Translations under genes and position numbers: made by a program
Notes under the pieces: generated by a model
Told to the model about the DNA's origin: nothing
Seen by the model: the letters and a program-made list of their open reading frames with translations, nothing else
Databases searched by the model: none
Shown: one piece after another, positions 32,357-38,327 of the stretch
Numbering within the stretch: position 1 is the stretch's first letter
How the letters are laid out: each line of letters opens with the position of its first letter
Assembly (NCBI GenBank): GCA_030432035.1
Contig: JAUIHO010000018.1
Location: 1-38,327, forward strand
DNA from: Phycisphaerae bacterium
GTDB taxonomy: Bacteria > Planctomycetota > Phycisphaerae > UBA1845 > UTPLA1
Direction: 5' to 3'
Length of the DNA stretch: 38,327 nt

Positions 32357-33403
32357 CTAGGCCTCGGCTTCCTTCTGCTTCTTCTTCATCTCGTCGAGCG
32401 ACGCTTGCAGTTCGACCTTCATGCGGCCCTCGGCCATATCGACGGCCTTTTGTTCGAGTTCCAACGCTCGCTTGAAATCGCCTTGCTCGGCCAGCACCCA
32501 CGCGTAAGTGTCGATGATCGACGGGTCTTTCTCGTCGCTCAGCTTCATCGCCTTCTTAACGGCCAACAGCGACAGGTCCAAATCGCGGGCTTCGGCGAAA
32601 TCTTCGTGCTTGATCAACTGCCACGAGAACATGTTGAGGTTGGTTGCATCTTCGGTGCGACCGACCAGCTCGCGCCCGTACTTGGCCGCGTCTTTCTTTT
32701 TATCCAACTTAACCTGCAGCAGGTGATAGCGACCGAACTCGGCGGCGAAATCATCCGGGTTGATCTGCAGCAACTCGCCCATCGCGTCGAACGCCTTTTG
32801 CCATTCTTCATTGGTGACGGCATTGCGTACCTTCGCGAGCACTTCTTCCTTGTGCTTCTCTTCGGCCTTTTGCTTTTCGGCGAACTTTTCCCAGCCCTTT
32901 TCATCACCGGCCAGCTTTGCGATCGTGTCGCCAAAGGCATCGTCCATCGGGTGACCGATCCACTTGATCTTGCCACCGTTAACGACGAAAGCACACGGAA
33001 TACCTTGCTGCTCGGCGGCACGCATCCAAGCCTTATTCGTCTTACCCTTATCGTCGATCGCTACCGTGTAGCGCATCTTCTTATCCCAACCGCCTTCGAG
33101 GAAACGCGTCACGAGCGCCTTATCTTCTTCGGTCACGCCAACAAACGTGACGCCCTTATCCTTAAAGAAGTCCTGCATGTCGGAGAGATGCGGAATGCCG
33201 CGCAAGCACGGGCCACACCACGTTGCCCAAAACTCCACGACGACAACGGCCTTCTTATCGACTTTGCTCAAATCAATCGGGTCGCCTTGCACCCAGTCTT
33301 TGATATGCAACTGTGGCGCGTCGTCGCCGACATCGAGTTTCGCCAAAGCAGGTTTGGCGCCCAACAATCCGACCAATGCGGCAAGTATCAATGCTTTCTT
33401 CAC
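32357..33403 (-). CDS. Exported thioredoxin-domain protein with C-terminal TPR-like region (B)
   Basis: A 348-residue exported protein. The signal peptide is residues ~1-21 (KKALILAALVGLLGAKPALA). The thioredoxin/TlpA domain (22-~165) has C63-G-P-C66 in FWATWCGPCL, a redox-active pair, then the cis-Pro site QGIPCAFVV with an extra Cys. From ~180 a Lys/Glu-rich helical stretch and about three TPR-like units follow (NEEWQKAFDAMGELLQINPD; YAWVLAEQGDFKRALELEQK), ending in a charged tail. The start is GTG 33403, with AGGAG at 6-nt spacing, a convincing site. It is followed by a strong terminator. Its targets may be cytochrome or other envelope proteins; the TPR part could hold partners. Unlike its two neighbours it has no LolA-like region. 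Confidence 0.92.
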   Translation of the reverse strand: MKKALILAALVGLLGAKPALAKLDVGDDAPQLHIKDWVQGDPIDLSKVDKKAVVVVEFWATWCGPCLRGIPHLSDMQDFFKDKGVTFVGVTEEDKALVTRFLEGGWDKKMRYTVAIDDKGKTNKAWMRAAEQQGIPCAFVVNGGKIKWIGHPMDDAFGDTIAKLAGDEKGWEKFAEKQKAEEKHKEEVLAKVRNAVTNEEWQKAFDAMGELLQINPDDFAAEFGRYHLLQVKLDKKKDAAKYGRELVGRTEDATNLNMFSWQLIKHEDFAEARDLDLSLLAVKKAMKLSDEKDPSIIDTYAWVLAEQGDFKRALELEQKAVDMAEGRMKVELQASLDEMKKKQKEAEA

Positions 33404-33587
33404 GTATCGCTCCTAGCGGTTTGGTGTCTATCGAACGTAGGTATCGGTAAAACCCTGCAACGGGCTATTCCGAAGGGCGGGTGCCCTATTTCATTGAATA
33501 ACGTTTTTTGGGGGCCGGTAGTTCGCACAGATCGCGGTTGCACAAGCGCAAACGAACACACCGAGCCGTTTATTAGCTTGAGGGGGC

Positions 33588-33593
33588 ATTATA
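33588..33593 (-). promoter_or_regulatory. Candidate -10 element upstream of thioredoxin gene B
   Basis: A perfect TATAAT on the minus strand, about 185 bp before the GTG start at 33403, in a 246-bp spacer. No good -35 box lies at standard distance, so it is only a candidate. Confidence 0.25.
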
Positions 33594-33649
33594 GAAGCCG
33601 TGCATCCGCCCAACCATCCGGAATTTCCAAATCGGCGGCAGCGGCAAAA

Positions 33650-34894
33650 TCAGCCTTTTTGGGTCTTTTCGGGCGATTTGACCCGCGCCTGCTTCTTATT
33701 GAGCTCTTCGTTTATGACCTTGCCGATCTCCGTCATCTTCTGCGGTCGAAAGCCCCGTTCGGCCATCAAAATCTTCCCGTCGGTCCCGATGACGTAAATC
33801 GTGGGAATGCCGCGCACGAGATACGCGTTGGCCGCCTGGTCGCCTTCGAATAGCTGCGGATAGGTAAAGCCTTTGGTTTTGAGATACTGCCGAGCCCGTG
33901 CGTCGCCACCGCGCTCGCGGCAGTTGACGCTGTACACCTTCACCGCCTTGTCCTTGAACTCGTCGGAGAGCTGTTGCAAATACGGCATGGCCATCTTGCA
34001 CGGCCCACACCACGACGCCCAGAAATCGATCACCACCACTTGGCCGCGCAGCGACTTGAGGCTGACGTCTTTGCCATCGGCATCGGGCAGCGTCCAATCC
34101 GGCGCTTCCGAACCCTTGGCCAACAGACCATTGCCGCCCCGATTTGCCGTATTCGTCGGCGTAAGCGAAGGTCGTACCAAACTCCGATAAGCCGTCGGCG
34201 CGCTGAGCGGCTCAAATAACGACGCATCGAGTTGCGGGTTCACTTTCAAATCGCGAACGAGAAATATCTCCGCATTCATCGGCGTCGTGCGGCTCGTTTG
34301 AATCATGCGCCTGAGCAACAAGTCTTCCTTACCGAGAAAGAATCGCGTCAACCGCATGCCCTTCGCATCGTACGCCACTTCAATAACATGACAGTCAACG
34401 CCATCCACCTTCTCTTCGCCCACCAACTTGCGTTCGGCGGCTTTCATCTCCGTCGCGTAGGCCTCGTTCGTTAAATAAAAGGGCGGAAACAGCGCGTCTT
34501 CTTCCTGGTGCTGTACCGTCTTGGTCGCACCGCGATCGTACGAACGGCGACCGTGATCGATGTGTGTGATCCAACGCCCCGTGTTCACGTATTCAAACTC
34601 GGTCGGCGATTTTGCCTGCGGATACATGCGCGTGCCGACCATGTTGACGCGCGTGAACTGTCGCGACGCGTCCATTGCCGCGCTCACTGTGCCGTCAGTG
34701 ATCGGCAATCGCTTCGACAAAATCCCGTCGCCCAAGTGGCTGGCCGTGTAAGAGACTGCGCGAAGTTTGGCCGCGGCTTTCTGCGCCCGCAGCAGTAGGT
34801 CATCGGCGCTGCCGATTTTGGAGGGCTTGCTTTCGGCCGCGACGGGCAGCGCCCAAACGCATACCAACGCGCAGATCATCATCAACTTCTTCAT
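33650..34894 (-). CDS. Exported LolA-like/TlpA-type thioredoxin fusion protein (C)
   Basis: A 414-residue exported protein. The signal peptide is residues ~1-20 (KKLMMICALVCVWALPVAAE). The LolA-like region (~25-235) has LLLRAQKAAAKLRAVSYTA and CHVIEVAYDAKGMRLTRFFL. The C-terminal TlpA-type domain starts at SEAPDWTLPDADGK, with C296-G-P-C299 in FWASWCGPCK and a cis-Pro site GIPTIYVIGTDG. ATG 34894 is preferred over the upstream in-frame ATG at 34927, because the extra 11 residues would precede the signal peptide; a GGAG lies 12 nt upstream, a little far. It shares domain layout and many residues with the protein at 30966-32270. It is followed by a 246-bp spacer before gene B. Confidence 0.9.
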   Translation of the reverse strand: MKKLMMICALVCVWALPVAAESKPSKIGSADDLLLRAQKAAAKLRAVSYTASHLGDGILSKRLPITDGTVSAAMDASRQFTRVNMVGTRMYPQAKSPTEFEYVNTGRWITHIDHGRRSYDRGATKTVQHQEEDALFPPFYLTNEAYATEMKAAERKLVGEEKVDGVDCHVIEVAYDAKGMRLTRFFLGKEDLLLRRMIQTSRTTPMNAEIFLVRDLKVNPQLDASLFEPLSAPTAYRSLVRPSLTPTNTANRGGNGLLAKGSEAPDWTLPDADGKDVSLKSLRGQVVVIDFWASWCGPCKMAMPYLQQLSDEFKDKAVKVYSVNCRERGGDARARQYLKTKGFTYPQLFEGDQAANAYLVRGIPTIYVIGTDGKILMAERGFRPQKMTEIGKVINEELNKKQARVKSPEKTQKG

Positions 34895-35032
34895 AAGGGA
34901 AACACTCCAGTCGGGCCGGTTTCGCATCGTGCCCGAACGCTCGATATCGCAAGAATCTGCAGGTTCTATTCTATTAGGACGCAGCGCACGCCGACGTGGC
35001 TGCTGTGCGGCTTCTCATCGGTCGGTGAAAAC

Positions 35033-36136
35033 CTAGAACTCCAGAGTATACCACAGATCGGGACCACACCATTGCACTTCGGACCTGCGAATCGGCCGCA
35101 CATCCGCGATTTTCGCCACTCCCTGCCCGCCCAGGGCCGAAAGCGACCGATTCCCGCCCACCAGCCTCGGCGCGACGTAGATCTCGGCACGATCCACCAA
35201 CCCCGCGTCCCAAAATGCGCCGAGCACCTCGCTACCACCCTCGACCATGAGATTCGTGCACCCGCGCTCGTGCAGCAATGCCAGCAACGGCGGCAGCGAA
35301 ATCTTCCCGCGCCGGCTCGGCAACACGTGCACCTCGCAACCAGCCCGCTCGAGCAAACGTCGCCTTCGCGCCGTCGCCGCGTCGGTCGTCGCGATGAGCA
35401 CTGGGCACGCCGACGCCGACATGACGAGCTTCGACGTCGGCGATGTTCGCAACTGCGAATCGAGCACCACACGCGTGGCGATTCGCTTTGGTTTGGCGAG
35501 CCTTGCCGTAAGTTCCGGATCGTCGGCAAGCACGGTGCCGCTGCCGACGAGAATGGCATCGACGCGTGCGCGCAGCCTATGTGCCTGTTGCCGCGCGGCG
35601 CGTGATGTGATCCATTTGGAGTCGCCCGTGCGCGTCGCGATCTTACCGTCGATAGATTGAGCCCACTTCAACGTGATGAACGGTCGCTTATCAAGATGAA
35701 AGGTTCGAAACGGCGCGATAAGTCGTTCGGCGTTTTTCTTTAGTAGCCCCAGCTCGACCTGCACACCGGCGGCGCGCAGCTTCTTGATGCCGCGACCGGC
35801 CACGAGCGGATTGGGGTCGCGCACTGCCACCACCACGCGTTTGATGCCGGCTTCGATCAAGGCATCTGCACATGGCGGCGTTTTACCGAAGTGCGAGCAG
35901 GGTTCGAGCGTTACGTAACACGTTGCCCCCTTGGCCTTCGCCCAAGCAGCTCGCAACGCGTTTGCCTCTGCATGCGGCTTACCGAACTTGCGGTGATACC
36001 CTTCGCCAATCACGCGGCCGGCTTTCACCAAGACGCATCCGACCATTGGGTTGGGTTCGACGAAACCCTCGCCACGCCGCGCCAATTCGAATGCGCGTTG
36101 CATGTGGAGATGATCGGCTTGGGTCCATTTCGGCAT
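35033..36136 (-). CDS. ribD: Bifunctional riboflavin biosynthesis deaminase/reductase RibD
   Basis: A 367-residue enzyme for two early riboflavin steps: deamination of the pyrimidine product of GTP cyclohydrolase II, then NADPH-dependent reduction. The N-terminal cytidine-deaminase-like domain binds zinc through H55 (PHAEAN), C80 and C89 (PCSHFGKTPPC), with E57 the proton shuttle. The reductase domain (~150-367) has FITLKWAQSIDGKIATRTGD, RARVDAILVGSGTVLADDP, and GGSEVLGAFWDAGLVDR. The length is normal. The start is ATG 36136 (MPKWTQADHLHMQRAFELA), the family-type beginning. No FMN riboswitch is seen in the 188 bp before it. No other rib genes are nearby. Confidence 0.97.
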   Translation of the reverse strand: MPKWTQADHLHMQRAFELARRGEGFVEPNPMVGCVLVKAGRVIGEGYHRKFGKPHAEANALRAAWAKAKGATCYVTLEPCSHFGKTPPCADALIEAGIKRVVVAVRDPNPLVAGRGIKKLRAAGVQVELGLLKKNAERLIAPFRTFHLDKRPFITLKWAQSIDGKIATRTGDSKWITSRAARQQAHRLRARVDAILVGSGTVLADDPELTARLAKPKRIATRVVLDSQLRTSPTSKLVMSASACPVLIATTDAATARRRRLLERAGCEVHVLPSRRGKISLPPLLALLHERGCTNLMVEGGSEVLGAFWDAGLVDRAEIYVAPRLVGGNRSLSALGGQGVAKIADVRPIRRSEVQWCGPDLWYTLEF

Positions 36137-36229
36137 GCGGTTTGTTTCGTATTTGTGATGCGAGATAGATTAAGTTGTACGGACTTACGCGGAACAACCT
36201 CGGTGCTTCAAGGGACGCACCCTACATTA

Positions 36230-36270
36230 ACTCCCTCTCCCTTGCAGGGAGAGGGCTGGGGTGAGGGTTT
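36230..36270 (-). repeat. CCCTCACCCC-type palindromic intergenic repeat, copy 2
   Basis: The reverse complement matches 6957-6997 at 39 of 41 positions. It lies in the 188-bp spacer between ribD and the sigma-54-type regulator. Confidence 0.85.
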
Positions 36271-36292
36271 ACAATCGCGAATCTGCGATGGG

Positions 36293-36313
36293 ACACCGGT
36301 TTGCAACCGGTGT
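36293..36313. other. Perfect hairpin after the sigma-54-type regulator
   Basis: ACACCGGTT / AACCGGTGT, 9 bp with a 3-nt loop, 11 bp past the stop codon at 36325 on the minus strand. There is no T-run, so it could be a terminator of the non-canonical type, a 3'-end stabiliser, or a fifth repeat element. Confidence 0.45.
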
Positions 36314-36324
36314 TCTCGTCGCCA

Positions 36325-37695
36325 CTAATTCAAATCGTATTCCTTCAACTTGCGATACAACGTTCGCACCGGAATGCCCAACTGCTTGGCCGTGCGTTCG
36401 CGATTGCCGTTGTGTTGTTGCAGCGCATGTTCGATGGCGATCTTCGTGATTTCATCGAGCGTGGCATTGAGCATCGGCTTCGCGACCGGCACAATCTCGC
36501 GGCTGCGGTTGATCTCCGGCCGACTGGCCAAATCCGATGTGTCGAGCGTATCACCGTCGCAAAGCGCCACCAGCAGATTGATTACGTTTCGCAACTCACG
36601 AATATTGCCCGGCCAATCGTAGTTGTGAAGCATGCGCAGCGCATCGGGCGTGATCTTGCTGACGTTACGATCGTGCTCGATGTTGGCCTCTTTCCAGAAA
36701 TACTCGATCAGCGGCAGAATGTCCTCGCGCCGATCGCGCAACGGCAGCAAGTTGATCTCCGCCTGATTGATGCGGAAGAACAGATCTTCGCGAAACGACT
36801 TCTTGGCGACCGCTTCTTTTAAATTGCGATTGGTTGCTGCCACCACGCGCACGTCCACATGAATCGGTGTGCTCGACCCCACGCGAATGATCTCGCCGCT
36901 TTCCAACACGCGCAACAGTTTCGCTTGCATCGCCAACGGCAACTCGCCGATTTCATCGAGGAAGATCGTGCCGCCATCGGCCGTTTCAAAGTGCCCTTTG
37001 CGATCCGTCAGCGCGTTGGTAAACGAGCCTTTCACGTGACCGAACAGTTCCGACTCGATCAGCGATTCGGAAATCCCCGCGCAATTGACCGGCACCCAAG
37101 CCTTGTCGCGCCGATCCGAGTTGCGATGAATCGACCGCGCGATCAAATCCTTACCCGTGCCCGATTCGCCGTAGATCAGCACAGTCAATTTCGTACGCGC
37201 CAACCGCCGCACGCGATTGAGCACGCTCTTCATCGCGCCGCTGGCAGCCACGATGCCGTCGAAGTTATCCGCCGCGGCCAGTTCGGCCCGCATCGTGAGG
37301 TTGTCGCGCGCCATCATCGCCTTGCGCGCAGCGCTATCGACCTTGCGGCGTAAGTCGTCGAGGTCGATCGGCTTTTTGATATAGTCGAATGCGCCGACAT
37401 CCTTCAGCGCATCGCGCGCCAGCTCTTCATCGCCATGAGCCGTAATCAATATCCCCTCGGTCCAGGGGCTTAACTCCTTGGCCCGCGCGATCACATTGAG
37501 CCCGTTGATATCGCCGCCGAGTTGATAATCCGACACGACCACATGCGGCGGCCATTTGCGGATCGACTCGATCGCCACCGCCCCGTCGTCAACCAAACTG
37601 CACAAATGCCCGGCGCGCTCCAACCCTTCCTTCACGGCTTCACCGTGGGAGGCCTCGTCTTCGACGATCAGGACTTTGGTCGTGGGTTCTGACAT
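36325..37695 (-). CDS. Sigma-54-dependent-type response regulator (NtrC family)
   Basis: A 456-residue regulator with three domains. The receiver (1-~120) has the acidic pair E12-D13, phosphoacceptor D56 (VVVSDYQLGG) and the Lys of IKKPIDL. The AAA+ domain (~145-380) shows Walker A GESGTGKD (176-183), Walker B GGTIFLDEIGEL, FREDLFFRI (sensor region) and WPGNIRELRN. The C-terminal HTH is Fis-like (NRERTAKQLGIPVRTLYRKL). The sigma-54 contact loop, normally GAFTGA, reads GSFTNA at 223-228. Two positions differ, and the usually invariant second Gly is Asn, while the Thr that contacts sigma-54 is kept. It could still be active, since related variants occur in some phyla. There is no cognate kinase next to it. 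The start is ATG 37695 (MSEPTTKVLIVEDE). Confidence 0.95.
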   Translation of the reverse strand: MSEPTTKVLIVEDEASHGEAVKEGLERAGHLCSLVDDGAVAIESIRKWPPHVVVSDYQLGGDINGLNVIARAKELSPWTEGILITAHGDEELARDALKDVGAFDYIKKPIDLDDLRRKVDSAARKAMMARDNLTMRAELAAADNFDGIVAASGAMKSVLNRVRRLARTKLTVLIYGESGTGKDLIARSIHRNSDRRDKAWVPVNCAGISESLIESELFGHVKGSFTNALTDRKGHFETADGGTIFLDEIGELPLAMQAKLLRVLESGEIIRVGSSTPIHVDVRVVAATNRNLKEAVAKKSFREDLFFRINQAEINLLPLRDRREDILPLIEYFWKEANIEHDRNVSKITPDALRMLHNYDWPGNIRELRNVINLLVALCDGDTLDTSDLASRPEINRSREIVPVAKPMLNATLDEITKIAIEHALQQHNGNRERTAKQLGIPVRTLYRKLKEYDLN

Positions 37696-37963
37696 TGCAA
37701 TAGGATTTTAATATAGCGAACGGGATTCGTCTCGATGACCGCCGCATTTGTCGAAGCGGGTAGCATGTCAACGAGTAAGCCAGCCCCCCCTAGATGTGGG
37801 TGCCATGTCGATCCATAGGATCGACATGACGACGCGCGAAATACGGTCCGCAAGCCCAGACGCGATAAACACGCCAACACCCTTGCGCTTTATCCACGCC
37901 AAATTTCAAGACGAGAACATCGTGCCGCTTCACTAACGGTTTATAACTCGTAAAATAAGCAAT
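37696..37963. other. Intergenic region between regulator and transposase
   Basis: About 268 bp between divergent genes. It contains the perfect palindrome at 37804-37828 just upstream of the RAYT gene. No supported gene is present. Confidence 0.5.
37804..37828. repeat. Perfect 11-bp palindrome upstream of RAYT (REP-like)
   Basis: CATGTCGATCC / GGATCGACATG with a 3-nt loop (ATA). It lies about 135 bp before the RAYT start. RAYT transposases in other bacteria bind hairpin REP sequences flanking their genes, so this is a candidate recognition site. Confidence 0.6.
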
Positions 37964-38327
37964 ATGCCATTCGCCGATCAAACGACGCCGCCCCATCGCA
38001 AGCGCTTCGATGAACCCGGCGAAGCAAGGTTCCTCACGTTCTCTTGTTTCCGGCGGCAACCATTTCTGACGCGCGACCGCAGTCGGGCTTGGCTAATAGA
38101 AGGAATCGATCGTGCCCTGCTTCGCCATCCGATCGATCTGTGGGCGTTCGTTATTATGCCCGAACATGTGCACTTGCTCGTTTATCCCAACACATCGAAT
38201 GTAGACATTGCGGCATTCCTCTACACGATGAAGAAATCCGTCACGACCCGCGCTCTCGATTTTATTCGCAAGGATAGCCCCGCTTTTCTGGAACGGATGC
38301 ACGACCTACAGCCAAATGGCAGATCGT
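37964..38327 (+). CDS. REP-associated tyrosine transposase (RAYT, Y1 family), 3' partial
   Basis: The first 121 residues of a Y1-type (HUH) transposase; the frame stays open to the window edge. ATG 37964 gives MPFADQTTPPHRKRFDEPGE, followed by RFLTFSCFRRQPFL, an N-terminal pattern typical of RAYT proteins. The metal-binding HUH motif is H68-V-H70 in FVIMPEHVHLLV. The catalytic Tyr expected later in the protein (usually ~60-80 residues further) lies outside, or near, the visible part. RAYTs are single-copy, domesticated transposases that are associated with, and thought to disperse, REP palindromes. Whether this copy is intact cannot be seen. The upstream palindrome and the dispersed repeats in this window fit such a role. 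No ribosome binding site is evident. Confidence 0.88.
   Translation, partial: MPFADQTTPPHRKRFDEPGEARFLTFSCFRRQPFLTRDRSRAWLIEGIDRALLRHPIDLWAFVIMPEHVHLLVYPNTSNVDIAAFLYTMKKSVTTRALDFIRKDSPAFLERMHDLQPNGRS

Noticed and set aside
32405..33853. 482-residue open frame on the plus strand
   Set aside because: Antisense to thioredoxin gene B and the adjoining spacer; the minus-strand gene has a signal peptide, CGPC motif and good ribosome binding site.
36137..36229. FMN riboswitch before ribD
   Set aside because: The spacer does not show the conserved multi-stem pattern, and it holds a dispersed repeat instead.
36325..37695. Pseudogene status for the sigma-54-type regulator because of its GAFTGA change
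   Set aside because: The frame is complete, and Walker motifs, receiver and HTH are intact, so it is treated as a functional variant.

Overview
The window most likely comes from a planctomycete (Planctomycetota), probably a Phycisphaerae-like lineage. The GC content looks moderately high, and I did not compute it. The case rests on four things seen here: a PEP-CTERM protein ending in PEPATAG, a hydrophobic stretch and an Arg-rich tail; a small membrane protein carrying the C-x2-C-x-YDLRG...CPEC zinc-ribbon pattern common in planctomycetes; several LolA-like/TlpA-like fusion proteins; and intergenic palindromes of a kind frequent in planctomycete genomes. The phylum call is inference. No rRNA, tRNA or CRISPR array was seen.

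Layout. 1-5541 (+): the 3' part of a ribosomal protein S1-like gene with a terminator, then a tightly packed series of a hypothetical protein, a LolA-like lipoprotein, an RDD membrane protein and the GTPase Obg. 5542-7122: a PEP-CTERM secreted protein with its own terminator, then repeat-bearing DNA. 7123-11364: rdgB (+), facing a minus-strand group pdxJ-dapA-membrane protein, then an alpha/beta hydrolase (+). 11504-16252: nnrE and a GT-C/TPR membrane protein (-), surE (+), and xerD (-) preceded by an overlapping small Cys-rich gene. 16418-24701 (all -): sixA, ppx, ppk, a methyltransferase-like membrane protein, then an OmpR-type response regulator and its histidine kinase. Together these form a polyphosphate, phosphohistidine and two-component neighbourhood. 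24738-27195: an accessory-looking stretch with two small membrane proteins, a VOC protein, a 4-TM protein and at least four kinds of short repeat. 27196-30815: a PfkB kinase (-), then a LysM lipoprotein overlapping recG (+). 30966-34894 (-): three consecutive thioredoxin-fold secreted proteins, two of them paralogous LolA-like/TlpA fusions. 35033-37695 (-): ribD and a sigma-54-type response regulator with an altered GAFTGA loop. 37964-end (+): the start of a REP-associated tyrosine transposase (RAYT), cut by the window edge.

How it fits together. Most genes are housekeeping: translation (S1, Obg), nucleotide-pool and metabolite repair (RdgB, NnrE), lysine, vitamin B6 and riboflavin synthesis (DapA, PdxJ, RibD), chromosome resolution and repair (XerD, RecG). 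The less ordinary material is the set of small genes (16058-16252, 25132-25293, 25520-25702), the dispersed palindromic repeats together with a RAYT gene, the tandem LolA/TlpA paralogues with a terminator abutting a start codon, and the sixA-ppx-ppk group beside a two-component system. I see no convincing new multi-gene defence or mobile system. The best leads are the small Cys-rich gene overlapping xerD and the repeat/RAYT relationship.
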